Shown: positions 27,314-36,454 of the stretch, piece by piece
Layout: each line of letters begins with the position of its first letter
How positions within the stretch are numbered: position 1 is the stretch's first letter
Source: Allomuricauda ruestringensis DSM 13258
GTDB taxonomy: Bacteria > Bacteroidota > Bacteroidia > Flavobacteriales > Flavobacteriaceae
Assembly: GCF_000224085.1 (NCBI RefSeq)
Contig: NC_015945.1
Location: 248,001 to 312,000, forward strand
DNA length: 64,000 nucleotides
Reading direction: 5' to 3'
Program-made: the position numbers and the translations under genes
Notes under the pieces: generated by a model
What the model was told of the DNA's origin: nothing
The model's database searches: none
Seen by the model: the letters and a program-made list of their open reading frames with translations, nothing else

Positions 27314-27348
27314 GGGATAAACCAAGTTACCTCTATATTATATTATTG

Positions 27349-27356
27349 TATATTTG
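27349..27356 (+). promoter_or_regulatory. -7 promoter box of the nrnA-gldI run
   Basis: TATATTTG, a full TAnnTTTG match, ends only 5 bases before the nrnA ATG, so the message would be leaderless or nearly so. Confidence 0.5.
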
Positions 27357-27361
27357 GCCGC

Positions 27362-28378
27362 ATGAATTCAGCGGATATCAAGACAGTAAAGTCGATTCTT
27401 TCCCAACCTCAGAAGATAGCCATTATACCCCACAGAAACCCTGACGGCGATGCTATGGGTTCCTGTTTGGCACTCTATGGATTTCTAAAAGCGACGGGGC
27501 ACACGGTGCAGGTGGTTGCACCCAATGACTATCCTAAATTCCTGAAATGGATGCCATGGAACGATACCGTCATCAATTTTGAAAGGGAAAATCCAAAGGC
27601 CAAGGAGGCCATTAACGAAGCTTCCGTAATTTTCACCTTGGATTTTAATGACCTTTCCCGCGTTGGGCAAATGGAAGCCGTTTTGCAAGAAGCGGAGGCT
27701 GATTTTATTATGATAGATCATCACCAACAGCCGAGTGATTATGCCAAGGTGACCTATTCTGATGTTTCGATGAGCTCTACCTGTGAAATGGTCTACAACT
27801 TCATCAACTTTTTGGGTGAAACCGAACTTATTGATGCCGATATGGCAACGAATTTGTACACGGGCATTATGACTGATACAGGTTCTTTTAAGTACCGTTC
27901 AACTTCGAGCAAAACGCACCGCGTGGTGGCCGAACTTATCGATAAAGGTGCCGACAACATGAAGATCCACCAAAAAGTTTTTGACACCAATTCGCCCTCA
28001 CGTTTGCATTTGTTGGGTGTTGCCTTGGGCAATATGGTGATTCTGCCCGAATATAGAACGGCGTACATTACCCTTAGCCAAGATGAATTGGACCAATACG
28101 ATTTTAAAAAGGGGGATACCGAGGGCTTCGTAAATTATGGGCTAACTTTGGAAGGTATTATTTTTGCGCTCATTTTTATTGAAAATCGCGAAGAAGGCAT
28201 TATCAAGATCTCCTTGCGCTCCGTTGGGGATTTTTCCGTTAACGAATTTGCAAGGGCACATTTTAACGGGGGAGGACATACCAATGCTGCCGGTGGAAGA
28301 AGTGAAGTGAGCATGGAGGAGACCATCTCCAAATTCAATGAGATTTTGAAAACCTATAAAAGTAAATTGAACCCATGA
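27362..28378 (+). CDS. DHH-family oligoribonuclease / pAp phosphatase (NrnA-like)
   Basis: 338 residues. DHH motif blocks: HRNPDGDAMGSCLAL (motif I), FTLDFNDLSRVG, FIMIDHHQQPSDY (the DHH itself), then the DHHA1 domain with FARAHFNGGGHTNAAGG near the C-terminus. NrnA enzymes degrade 2-5 nt RNAs and dephosphorylate pAp; some relatives cleave cyclic-di-nucleotide products. Which activity dominates cannot be told. It overlaps gldI by 4 nt (ATGA). Confidence 0.88.
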   Translation: MNSADIKTVKSILSQPQKIAIIPHRNPDGDAMGSCLALYGFLKATGHTVQVVAPNDYPKFLKWMPWNDTVINFERENPKAKEAINEASVIFTLDFNDLSRVGQMEAVLQEAEADFIMIDHHQQPSDYAKVTYSDVSMSSTCEMVYNFINFLGETELIDADMATNLYTGIMTDTGSFKYRSTSSKTHRVVAELIDKGADNMKIHQKVFDTNSPSRLHLLGVALGNMVILPEYRTAYITLSQDELDQYDFKKGDTEGFVNYGLTLEGIIFALIFIENREEGIIKISLRSVGDFSVNEFARAHFNGGGHTNAAGGRSEVSMEETISKFNEILKTYKSKLNP

Positions 28379-28923
28379 GATTTTTTCTAGCTGTACTGTT
28401 GACTGCAATCCTAATGAGCTGCGGGGGTCCAGAACCAAGAAAACCGGTGGAAGTTAAATCGGGTAGTTTTTATAAAGAGTCCATTGAACGCACCAAAAAA
28501 CTATTGGCCGCAGAGGAAGAAGCCATTCAAGAAATCATTTCCAAGGATACAATTCACGAATACCTGTCCAGTCCAGATGGATTTTGGTACTATTACGATT
28601 CTAAGAACGATACGGCAACATATCAATTAAAAACGGGAGACCAAATTTTGTTTTCCTATAATTTGATGAGCTTGAACAACGACACCATTTACACTGCCGA
28701 AGAAATAGGGCCAACCTCTTACGTCATAGATAAACAACAACTGTTTCCCGGGCTTCAAAATGCCCTGAAACTTTTAAAAATAAACGAGAAGGCCACATTT
28801 TTGTTCCCATCTCCCCTAGCCTATGGCTATCAAGGCGACAACAAGGCCATTGGACCAAAAACCCCGCTTAAATCATCAGTAGAATTACATACAATCATAA
28901 TAGATAACGACAGTTTAAACTAA
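28375..28923 (+). CDS. gldI: Gliding motility-associated peptidyl-prolyl isomerase lipoprotein
   Basis: 182 residues. Lipoprotein signal MRFFLAVLLTAILMSC (Cys16), a helical linker (KRTKK..EEEAIQEII), then an FKBP domain from about residue 80 with GDQILFSYNLMSLNNDTIYT, IDKQQLFPGLQNALKLL and ATFLFPSPLAYGYQG. GldI is one of the Gld lipoproteins of flavobacterial gliding and is a candidate folding factor for the periplasm. Position directly before a second isomerase lipoprotein suggests a joint role in envelope protein folding. Confidence 0.85.
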   Translation: MRFFLAVLLTAILMSCGGPEPRKPVEVKSGSFYKESIERTKKLLAAEEEAIQEIISKDTIHEYLSSPDGFWYYYDSKNDTATYQLKTGDQILFSYNLMSLNNDTIYTAEEIGPTSYVIDKQQLFPGLQNALKLLKINEKATFLFPSPLAYGYQGDNKAIGPKTPLKSSVELHTIIIDNDSLN

Positions 28924-28934
28924 ATTCATAAGCA

Positions 28935-30038
28935 ATGAAGAAATTATTTTATATCATACCCGTATTTCTCCTAGTGATCATAGGATGTAAATCGAGCAAG
29001 TATGCGGATTTGGGCGATGGCATTTTTGCCGATATCCAGACTACAAAAGGAGATATCATCATCCAATTGGAATACAAAAAGACCCCTGTTACCGTGGCCA
29101 ACTTTGTATCCTTGGCCGAAGGCAAAAACCCATTTGTTAATGACGAGTACAAGGACAAAAAATTCTATGACGGGATTGTTTTTCACAGAATCATCAAGGA
29201 TTTTATGATTCAGGGGGGAGACCCAACCGGGACAGGAAGCGGAAACATAGGGTATACCTTTAAAGATGAGTTCGACGATTCTTTGAGGCACTCCAAAAAA
29301 GGAATCCTTTCTATGGCCAACAGAGGTCCCAAGACAAACAGTAGTCAATTTTTTATCACACACAAAGCAACGCCATGGCTGGATGACAAACACACCGTTT
29401 TTGGTGAAGTAGTCGCTGGTATGGATGTAGTGGACACCATTGCCAATGTAGAAACTGGAGCTGGCGACAAGCCAACTACCGATATTGTAATGGATCATGT
29501 GGAAATTGTTCGCAATGGCAAGGAAGCTCGACAGTTTGACGCCGTTCAAATTATGAGCGATTACTTTGAGGAAGCCAAAGCCGCCGAAGAAGCATTCAAA
29601 AAAATGAAAGAAGATCTGGCCGCTCAGTTTACGGAACAAATCAACGAAGCCGAAGAAACTTCCAGTGGCTTGCGCATTTTGACTTTGGAAGAAGGAGAGG
29701 GAGAGCAGCCCAAAGTAGGTCAAAAAGTATTGGTCAACTATGCGGGATGGTTGTTCAATGGTGATTTGTTTGATAGTAATATTCAAGAAATTGCCGAGCA
29801 ATTCAACCAATTGAACCCTGGAAGAAGAGATCAAGGCGGTTACACACCTTTCCCTATGGATTACAGCCCAGATGCCCAGTTGGCAGCAGGTTTCCGTGAA
29901 GGATTGTTGACCATGAAGGTAGGAGATAAAGTCCGTTTGTTCATTCCGCCACACTTGGGCTACGGAGATAACGACTACGGCCCTATTCCCGGTGGTTCCA
30001 CTCTGGTTTTTGATATTGAAATCGTGGGAATCCAATAA
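28935..30038 (+). CDS. Cyclophilin-FKBP fusion peptidyl-prolyl isomerase lipoprotein
   Basis: 367 residues with two unrelated isomerase folds in one chain. Lipoprotein signal ends in VIIGC (Cys18). Cyclophilin domain (about 30-200): FYDGIVFHRIIKDFMIQGGDP, SMANRGPKTNSSQFFIT and LDDKHTVFGEV. After a helical linker rich in Ala/Glu/Lys (about 205-240) comes an FKBP domain (250-367) with VLVNYAGWLFNGDLFDS and FIPPHLGYGDNDYG, with a 20-residue insertion before AAGFREGLLTM. Both active sites look complete. It should be anchored in the envelope beside GldI. The terminator follows closely. Confidence 0.9.
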   Translation: MKKLFYIIPVFLLVIIGCKSSKYADLGDGIFADIQTTKGDIIIQLEYKKTPVTVANFVSLAEGKNPFVNDEYKDKKFYDGIVFHRIIKDFMIQGGDPTGTGSGNIGYTFKDEFDDSLRHSKKGILSMANRGPKTNSSQFFITHKATPWLDDKHTVFGEVVAGMDVVDTIANVETGAGDKPTTDIVMDHVEIVRNGKEARQFDAVQIMSDYFEEAKAAEEAFKKMKEDLAAQFTEQINEAEETSSGLRILTLEEGEGEQPKVGQKVLVNYAGWLFNGDLFDSNIQEIAEQFNQLNPGRRDQGGYTPFPMDYSPDAQLAAGFREGLLTMKVGDKVRLFIPPHLGYGDNDYGPIPGGSTLVFDIEIVGIQ

Positions 30039-30058
30039 TAAGGTTATAATATTATTTT

Positions 30059-30090
30059 TAAAAAACCGTACTTTTCCGTGCGGTTTTTTT
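30059..30090 (+). terminator. Rho-independent terminator of the nrnA-gldI-PPIase operon
   Basis: AAAACCGTAC and GTGCGGTTTT form a stem with one G-U pair over a short loop, followed by a run of T (30084-30090), about 20 nt after the isomerase stop. Confidence 0.8.
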
Positions 30091-30141
30091 ATGTATTCCA
30101 TGCTCGGCACGGAATCTCACAACACATTGCTTTCATTTTTG

Positions 30142-31215
30142 ATGGGACAAAAAATCAAGACCATAATTGCTATTGCCCTGCCAATACAAATACTATTGGT
30201 AAAGTGGCTCAGCAGCTACCCCAACTTTGTTGAAGAGTATTACAGCAATGGCGTATATCCCAATATTTCAGGTTTTTTAAGGATTTTGTTCGGCTGGATT
30301 CCATTTTCATTTGGAGATTTAATCTACACAGCACTCGCCATTTTGGCAATTCGATACGTTTACAAACATTGGAAAAGCATCAAAAGGAAACCTCTATTGT
30401 TCTTAAAGGATATTGCTGTGGTACTTTCCATCGTTTATTTTGCCTTTCATCTGCTTTGGGGAATGAATTACCACCGTCAACCCATCAACTGGAAATTGAG
30501 CATTGAACGTGAATATACCGTTGACGAATTGGTTGATTTAACTCGATACATTGTCGAAAAAACAAACCAGTATCAATTTGAGTTAACAGGAGATACCGTA
30601 TCTCCTGTACATATACCCTACTCCAAAAAGGAAATCTTCTCAAAAACGGAAGAGGCCTACGGGAACTTTGCAAAGCAATACCCCGATTTTGGATACGAAC
30701 ACCGCAGTCTAAAGTCTTCCATATACAGTATTCCACTCACTTTTATGGGATACGGCGGCTACCTAAACCCTTTTACCAACGAGGCACAGGTAAACGGGAT
30801 TACCCCAAAATTTAGATTGCCCACCGTTAGCGGCCACGAAGTAGGTCATCAATTGGGTTATTCCGCAGAAGGAGCTACCAATTTTATCGGGTATTTGGTC
30901 ACCTCGCAAAGCAAAGACCCATATTTTAAGTATTCTGCTTACAATCATGCTCTAGGATATTGCCTCACAGACCTTTACCATAAAGACGAGGAGCAATACA
31001 ATGCACTTGTGACCACCATTAACCCGGGAGTGAAAGAAAATTTTAATGAACTACGGGAATTTTGGGAAAAATATGAGAACCCTATGGAACCCATCTTTAA
31101 ATCCGTGTTCAACACTTTTTTAAAGGTGAACAACCAAAAGGATGGCATAAAAAGTTACAATGCCGTAGTTGGGCTCATCATTAACCACCGAAAACAATAT
31201 TTTCAGCAGGATTGA
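30142..31215 (+). CDS. DUF3810 membrane protein with a HExxH motif
   Basis: 357 residues from ATG 30142. The frame stays open upstream through the terminator, so an earlier start is unlikely. Three hydrophobic segments occupy residues about 8-105 (ending AVVLSIVYFAFHLLWGMNYHR). The remainder is soluble and contains TVSGHEVGHQLGYSAEGATNF (HEVGH at 232-236), with a Glu ten residues on. That is the zincin signature HExxH, and SxxxYSIPLTFMGYGGYLNPFTNEAQVN precedes it. DUF3810 has no assigned function to my knowledge. A membrane-bound metallopeptidase is the inference. Monocistronic. Confidence 0.8.
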   Translation: MGQKIKTIIAIALPIQILLVKWLSSYPNFVEEYYSNGVYPNISGFLRILFGWIPFSFGDLIYTALAILAIRYVYKHWKSIKRKPLLFLKDIAVVLSIVYFAFHLLWGMNYHRQPINWKLSIEREYTVDELVDLTRYIVEKTNQYQFELTGDTVSPVHIPYSKKEIFSKTEEAYGNFAKQYPDFGYEHRSLKSSIYSIPLTFMGYGGYLNPFTNEAQVNGITPKFRLPTVSGHEVGHQLGYSAEGATNFIGYLVTSQSKDPYFKYSAYNHALGYCLTDLYHKDEEQYNALVTTINPGVKENFNELREFWEKYENPMEPIFKSVFNTFLKVNNQKDGIKSYNAVVGLIINHRKQYFQQD

Positions 31216-31218
31216 AAC

Positions 31219-31249
31219 TTGTAGAGTCCTGCTACAAAGGTTATCTTTA
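31219..31249 (+). promoter_or_regulatory. Promoter of the amidohydrolase pair
   Basis: TTG (31219-31221), a 20-nt spacer and TATCTTTA (31242-31249), 25 bases before the ATG. Spacing and sequence match other promoters in this window. Confidence 0.55.
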
Positions 31250-31274
31250 AACCGACTAATTCAATTTAAACCTT

Positions 31275-34220
31275 ATGAAACTTAAACTTTTAGCACTGTT
31301 GCTCTTCATGGGCAGTGTTTCTTTGTTTGCGCAGGACTACTTTCCAAAAAATGATGGCGTAAAGGCAAAGAAGAACAACAATTACACGGCATTCACCAAT
31401 GCCAAGATCTATGTAACTCCCACGGAAGTTATCAATAACGGTACCTTGCTGATTCAAAACGGCAAAGTGGTACAAGCGGGCAAATCCGTAAGCATTCCCA
31501 AAAATGCTGTTGTAGAAAACCTTGATGGAAAATCCATCTACCCATCATTCATCGATGTATTCTCTGGATTTGGCGTAAAACTTCCCGAAAAAGCCAGCGG
31601 TGGCGGAAGATCAGCACAATATGGCCCATCCAGGGAAGGATTCTACTGGAACGACCATATTATGCCAGAGAACGATGCCATCAATAGTTTTACTTATGAT
31701 GAGAAAAAAGCCAAAGAACTCCGAAATGCAGGTTTTGGGGCCATCAATGCACACATTGAAGATGGTATTGCCAGAGGAACAGGACTTTTGGTAGCATTAA
31801 ACGATGAAGCATCCGAAGCACAACGAATCCTTTCGGACAAATCAGCACAATACTTTTCTTTTGAGAAGAGCAGAGCATCAAGACAATCTTACCCAGGTTC
31901 CTTAATGGGGGCCATGGCCTTGATGCGTCAGTTGTATTATGATATGGACTGGTATAGCAAAGGCAATGTGGATACCAAAGACCGTTCTTTGGAAGCACTT
32001 ATCAACAACAAGGGATTAACACAAATCTATGCAGCTGGGGATAACGGCAACGTTTTAAGAGCTGACAAAATTGGTGACCTCTTCGGAATTCAGTATACCA
32101 TATTGGCCGGAGGAGATGAGTACGAGCGTATTGAGGACATAAAAGCCACAAACGCCAAATTAATCCTTCCGTTGGATTTTCCAGATGCATTCGATGTATC
32201 CAACCCTTACCAAGCAAAATACATTGCTTTGAAAGATATGAGACATTGGAACTTGGCTCCATCCAATCCAAAAGTGTTGGCAGATAATGGCGTAGATTTC
32301 TCCATAACGCTGCACGGACTTAAATCCCCCAAAGAGTTGAAGGGAAAAATCATGAAGGCCATTACTTATGGTCTATCCAAAACCAAGGCTTTGGAAGCTT
32401 TGACCACTATTCCTGCTCAAATCTTGGGTAAATCCACCGAAATAGGATCATTGCAAGCTGGAAGCCAAGCCAACTTCTTGATTACTTCAGGAGATATTTT
32501 TGATAAAGAGACCACGCTTTATGAAAACTGGGTGCAAGGAAACAAAAATAGTATCGAGCGCATGGATGTCACTGATATCCGTGGTGACTACAATCTTGCA
32601 GTAAACGGAAGCACTTATACTGTTTCATTGACAGGAGAGGCCGATAAACCAAAGGCAGAAATCAAAAAAGGTGACAAAACTGTAGATTCCAAAATAGATT
32701 ATTCCGCCGATTGGTTGAATATTTCTTTTAGTGAAGATAAAGTAGGTTCTTACCGCATGGTTGCCCATGTCTTGCCAGACACTAAAACCATTAAAGGAAC
32801 CGTGGTTCTTCCCAATGGCGATGAAACTTCGGCAACAATGACCAAGACTTCATCTTTTAAAGAAAAATCCAAAGACGAAGAGGCCGCTGAAAAACCAGAA
32901 TTAATGGCTTTGACCTACCCTAATGTTGGTTATGGTTTCAAGAAAAAGCCAGAACAAGAAAATATCCTATTCAAAAATGCGACCGTTTGGACCGGTGAAA
33001 GCATTTTGGAAAACACCGACGTACTGATTAAAAACGGTAAAATTTCTAAAGTAGGTACAGATTTACGTGCCGGAGGAGCTACCGTGGTGGACGCCACAGG
33101 GAAGCACCTTACTGCAGGAATAATTGATGAGCACACCCATATTGCCGCATTGGCCATTAACGAAGGAGGCCACAATTCTTCCGCAGAAGTACGTATGGAA
33201 GATGTTATCGATCCCGAGGACGTTGCCATTTACCGCGATTTGGCCGGTGGAGTTACTACCGCTCAATTGCTTCACGGTTCCGCCAACCCTATCGGTGGAC
33301 AATCTGCTATTTTTAGATTGAAATGGGGAGAAAGTGCCAAGAATATGGTATTCGACAACTCACCTAAGTTCATCAAGTTTGCCTTGGGAGAAAACGTGAA
33401 GCAGTCCAACTGGGGCAGTTATTCCCGTTTTCCACAAACAAGAATGGGTGTTGAGCAGGTGTATACCGATTATTTCCAACGCGCCAAGGAATATGATGCC
33501 AAGAAAAAAAGCGGAGAGCCGTACCGTCACGATGAAGAAATGGAAACATTGGCCGAAATCTTGAACGGAGAACGATTTATTTCTTGCCACTCCTATGTAC
33601 AGAGCGAAATCAACATGATGATGAAAGTCGCTGAGAAATTTGATTTCCGCGTGAACACCTTCACCCACATTTTGGAAGGTTACAAAGTAGCCGATAAAAT
33701 GGCCGAGCACGGTGTTGGCGGAGGTACATTCAGTGACTGGTGGGCATACAAATATGAAGTAAATGATGCTATTCCTTACAATGCCGCTATCATGGCAAGT
33801 CAAGGCGTTACCGTGGCCATTAACAGTGATGATGCGGAAATGTCCAGAAGATTGAACCAAGAAGCCGCCAAAACCGTAAAATACGGAGGTATGTCAGAAA
33901 TTGAAGCTTGGAAAACCGTAACCTTGAATCCTGCCAAATTGCTTCACTTGGACGACCGTGTAGGAAGTATCGAGGAAGGGAAGGATGCAGATGTGGTGCT
34001 GTGGAGCGAACATCCGCTATCAGTTTACGCCAAAGCTGAAAAAACTTTGATCGAAGGGAAAGTTTATTTTGACTTGGAAAAGGACAAAATGCTACGAGAA
34101 TACATCAAAAAGGAAAGAAACCAATTGATTGGAATGATGTTGAACGAAAAGAAAAATGGCGAAAAAACCCGTACTCCCGTTCAAAGCAAAAAAGAAGAGT
34201 TTAATTGTGACACCCTTTAA
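31275..34220 (+). CDS. Double-domain secreted amidohydrolase
   Basis: 981 residues. A signal peptide (KLKLLALLLFMGSVSLFAQ) precedes two tandem amidohydrolase-like domains. Domain 1 (about 35-430) starts YTAFTNAKIYVTPTEV and keeps the outer beta-sandwich, but where HxH is expected it reads IYPSFIDVFSGFG, so it lacks the first metal ligands. Domain 2 (about 555-950) has GIIDEHTHIAAL (HxH near residue 620), a distal INSDDAEMSRRL with the catalytic Asp region, and LDDRVGSIEEGKDADVVLW. The organisation suggests hydrolysis of cyclic amides or peptides outside the cytoplasm. It is 10 nt from a second such gene. Confidence 0.85.
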   Translation: MKLKLLALLLFMGSVSLFAQDYFPKNDGVKAKKNNNYTAFTNAKIYVTPTEVINNGTLLIQNGKVVQAGKSVSIPKNAVVENLDGKSIYPSFIDVFSGFGVKLPEKASGGGRSAQYGPSREGFYWNDHIMPENDAINSFTYDEKKAKELRNAGFGAINAHIEDGIARGTGLLVALNDEASEAQRILSDKSAQYFSFEKSRASRQSYPGSLMGAMALMRQLYYDMDWYSKGNVDTKDRSLEALINNKGLTQIYAAGDNGNVLRADKIGDLFGIQYTILAGGDEYERIEDIKATNAKLILPLDFPDAFDVSNPYQAKYIALKDMRHWNLAPSNPKVLADNGVDFSITLHGLKSPKELKGKIMKAITYGLSKTKALEALTTIPAQILGKSTEIGSLQAGSQANFLITSGDIFDKETTLYENWVQGNKNSIERMDVTDIRGDYNLAVNGSTYTVSLTGEADKPKAEIKKGDKTVDSKIDYSADWLNISFSEDKVGSYRMVAHVLPDTKTIKGTVVLPNGDETSATMTKTSSFKEKSKDEEAAEKPELMALTYPNVGYGFKKKPEQENILFKNATVWTGESILENTDVLIKNGKISKVGTDLRAGGATVVDATGKHLTAGIIDEHTHIAALAINEGGHNSSAEVRMEDVIDPEDVAIYRDLAGGVTTAQLLHGSANPIGGQSAIFRLKWGESAKNMVFDNSPKFIKFALGENVKQSNWGSYSRFPQTRMGVEQVYTDYFQRAKEYDAKKKSGEPYRHDEEMETLAEILNGERFISCHSYVQSEINMMMKVAEKFDFRVNTFTHILEGYKVADKMAEHGVGGGTFSDWWAYKYEVNDAIPYNAAIMASQGVTVAINSDDAEMSRRLNQEAAKTVKYGGMSEIEAWKTVTLNPAKLLHLDDRVGSIEEGKDADVVLWSEHPLSVYAKAEKTLIEGKVYFDLEKDKMLREYIKKERNQLIGMMLNEKKNGEKTRTPVQSKKEEFNCDTL

Positions 34221-34230
34221 AAAATAGACC

Positions 34231-35529
34231 ATGAAAAAAATATTTTTAATCATAGCAATTGTTTTTGGGGTTTCATTGAACGCACAGCAAACCCCTGCTC
34301 CGCCTCAATCCGAACAAGTTGCCATTATCGGAGCCACGGCCCACATTGGTAATGGAGAGGTTATAGAAAATTGTACCATCATTTTTAAAGATGGAAAAAT
34401 TACTGCCATTGGCGCCGACATTATGACTCCAACTATCGGAACCATGATCAATGCCGAAGGCAGACATGTATATCCTGGTTTTATCGCACCATCCAAATCC
34501 CTTGGTTTGGTAGAAGTTGATGCCGTTAGGGCAAGTGACGACCAAGATGAGATTGGCGAAATGATTCCACATATTCGTAGTTTGATAGCCTATAACGCAG
34601 AATCCAAGGTTGTGGAAAGTATGCGTCCCAACGGTGTCCTAATTGGACAGGTAACCCCACAGGGCGGAACCATTTCCGGGACTTCCAGTATTGTTCAGTT
34701 TGATGCATGGAACTGGGAAGACGCTGCCGTAAAAACAGACGATGGCATCCACATGAACTGGCCCAACTTTTTTAGAAGAGGCCGTTGGTGGATGGGCGAA
34801 GAAAGAGGTTATATCCCCAACAAAGAGTACGGTAAGGAAATGGATGACATCAAGCTCTTTTTTCAAAACTCATTAGCTTACGGAAAAGCAGCAGAAAAGG
34901 AGAAAAACCTCCCATTTGCTGCCATGCAAGGCCTTTTTGATGGATCCCAACGCTTATACATTCATGCCAACGGTGAAAAGGAAATGACCGATGCTGTGAC
35001 CATGGCCAAAGAAATGAGCGTAAAAAACGTTGTAATTGTAGGAGGATATAAAGCCAACAAAATAGCTGATTTTCTAAAAGAAAATGATGTTGCCGTTTTA
35101 GTGGAACGTACACACGCCCTACCAAGTTTTGATGATGATGATTACGACATCACCTACAAATTACCAAAATTATTGTTGGACGCTGGTCTTTTGGTAGGTC
35201 TTCAAAATGAGGATGCCGCCAATTTCCAAGCCAGGAACCTTGCCTTTTACGCAGGCCAAACAGTAGCTCAAGGACTTGACAAAGAAACCGCCTTACAGCT
35301 ACTTACGGGCAATACAGCCAAAATTTTAGGTATTGATGATATGTACGGAACTTTAGAGGAAGGCAAAAGTGCCACGCTCTTTATTTCTGAAGGAGATGCG
35401 TTGGACATGCGCACCAATAAACTCACCAAAGCCTATATTGATGGCAGGGACATTTCCTTGGAAACCCACCAAACCGAACTTTGGAAACGGTATATGGGCA
35501 AATACGAAAGAGAAAAAGAAGGACAATAG
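34231..35529 (+). CDS. Secreted amidohydrolase-like protein, probably without the metal site
   Basis: 432 residues: signal peptide (KKIFLIIAIVFGVSLNAQ), then an amidohydrolase-like sandwich and barrel (VAIIGATAHIGNGEVIENC; GRHVYPGFIAPSKSLG). The position of the HxH ligands reads FIAPSKS, lacking both histidines, as in domain 1 of the upstream gene. Late features such as GNTAKILGIDDMYGTLEEGKSATLF are typical of the family. It may be a structural partner of the upstream protein rather than an enzyme. Both genes share the promoter at 31219 and the terminator at 35541. Confidence 0.82.
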   Translation: MKKIFLIIAIVFGVSLNAQQTPAPPQSEQVAIIGATAHIGNGEVIENCTIIFKDGKITAIGADIMTPTIGTMINAEGRHVYPGFIAPSKSLGLVEVDAVRASDDQDEIGEMIPHIRSLIAYNAESKVVESMRPNGVLIGQVTPQGGTISGTSSIVQFDAWNWEDAAVKTDDGIHMNWPNFFRRGRWWMGEERGYIPNKEYGKEMDDIKLFFQNSLAYGKAAEKEKNLPFAAMQGLFDGSQRLYIHANGEKEMTDAVTMAKEMSVKNVVIVGGYKANKIADFLKENDVAVLVERTHALPSFDDDDYDITYKLPKLLLDAGLLVGLQNEDAANFQARNLAFYAGQTVAQGLDKETALQLLTGNTAKILGIDDMYGTLEEGKSATLFISEGDALDMRTNKLTKAYIDGRDISLETHQTELWKRYMGKYEREKEGQ

Positions 35530-35540
35530 ATTCCAAAAAA

Positions 35541-35570
35541 AAAAACGGCGCCCTTTCAAGCGCCGTTTTT
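35541..35570. terminator. Bidirectional terminator between amidohydrolase and lipoprotein genes
   Basis: AAAAACGGCGC (35541-35551) pairs with GCGCCGTTTTT (35560-35570) over an 8-nt loop. A-rich and T-rich flanks give a T-run in both directions, suited to the convergent genes on either side. Confidence 0.85.
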
Positions 35571-35586
35571 GTTTTGTGTTATTAAT

Positions 35587-36384
35587 TTATTTTACCGGAA
35601 CAAACGCTCCACTCTCTGGTTTTGCATAAAACGCTTTAGGTTTGGAAGCCTCACTTAAGGTAACTTCTTCAAAAGTGACCGTACTTGCAGGCTCTTTGAT
35701 TTTTCGCTCTTCATATTTGTGCCATGTAATGGATTTTGGGAGTAATAACCCGTCCACATCTTGCCAATTCCCATAATTGATCCATCTTACATTGTCCGAG
35801 CTTTCTCCTGTTCGGTAAGTAACGGTATAGCCTAACCAAGTCATTTGATACGTCTCTGGATCAAAATGGATGTAGTACTCATCTTTAGATGAGGCACCAA
35901 CTCCAGACTCATAAGCTATTTGTATCCCTGGATATCTTTTTCCGTTGTATGATATGGCTTCAGCTTCAGAATAGATAATGCCATCATCTGCCAATACAAA
36001 GGGCATTGCATAAAAATAGAACATCAAATTATGGTAAAATCCTGCGTCACCTTTGTAGTTTTCATCTGTATCCAAAAGCCACGCTTTTTCACTATCAAAT
36101 CCCATTGAAAATTGTTCGGTGTCGATTCTATCCCTTCTGGACCACAAGTCAATAGTATGTGTTTCGGACAACTCAGGTTTTGGAAGTACATAAGACAATG
36201 TTCGTTGCTTTTTCCATTGCTCCAAACCTCCATGCGCATCAAAAACTTTGACCATGGCATCTGGGTACTTCGTTTTGGATTCGGAAATTTCCTGCTGAAC
36301 AGGTTCTTCAAGTTTTGTGGGTTTCGTGTTTTGTTTGCAGGCAGAAATGCCTAAAATTAAAAGTAGAATGGTTAATTTGTTCAT
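35587..36384 (-). CDS. DUF6503-like lipoprotein
   Basis: 265 residues from ATG 36384, chosen because MNKLTILLLILGISAC is a good lipoprotein signal (Cys16); the frame extends 22 codons upstream without one. The mature part has AMVKVFDAHGGLEQWKKQRTL, typical of a group of Bacteroidota lipoproteins that share a LolA/outer-membrane-lipoprotein-sorting-like beta fold, and later YYIHFDPETYQMTWLGY. I assign DUF6503 with reservation. Function unknown. Convergent with the amidohydrolase pair. Confidence 0.65.
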   Translation of the reverse strand: MNKLTILLLILGISACKQNTKPTKLEEPVQQEISESKTKYPDAMVKVFDAHGGLEQWKKQRTLSYVLPKPELSETHTIDLWSRRDRIDTEQFSMGFDSEKAWLLDTDENYKGDAGFYHNLMFYFYAMPFVLADDGIIYSEAEAISYNGKRYPGIQIAYESGVGASSKDEYYIHFDPETYQMTWLGYTVTYRTGESSDNVRWINYGNWQDVDGLLLPKSITWHKYEERKIKEPASTVTFEEVTLSEASKPKAFYAKPESGAFVPVK

Positions 36385-36438
36385 GATATGAATTTTATCA
36401 ATTGGTCGAAAACCCCTTTTTATAATTACAGGAATGGC

Positions 36439-36446
36439 TATTTTTA
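36439..36446 (+). promoter_or_regulatory. Candidate -7 box of the methyltransferase gene
   Basis: TATTTTTA, 8 bases before ATG 36455. It lies downstream of the alternative ATG at 36434, which argues for the 36455 start. Confidence 0.4.
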
Positions 36447-36454
36447 CCATGCGT

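Noticed and set aside
28971..30110. Open frame of 379 codons on the minus strand opposite the cyclophilin-FKBP gene
   Set aside because: It is the complement of a gene with two intact conserved domains, and its own translation shows no recognisable motif.
29992..30141. Longer N-terminus for the DUF3810 protein
   Set aside because: The extra codons run through the end of the isomerase gene and its terminator hairpin.
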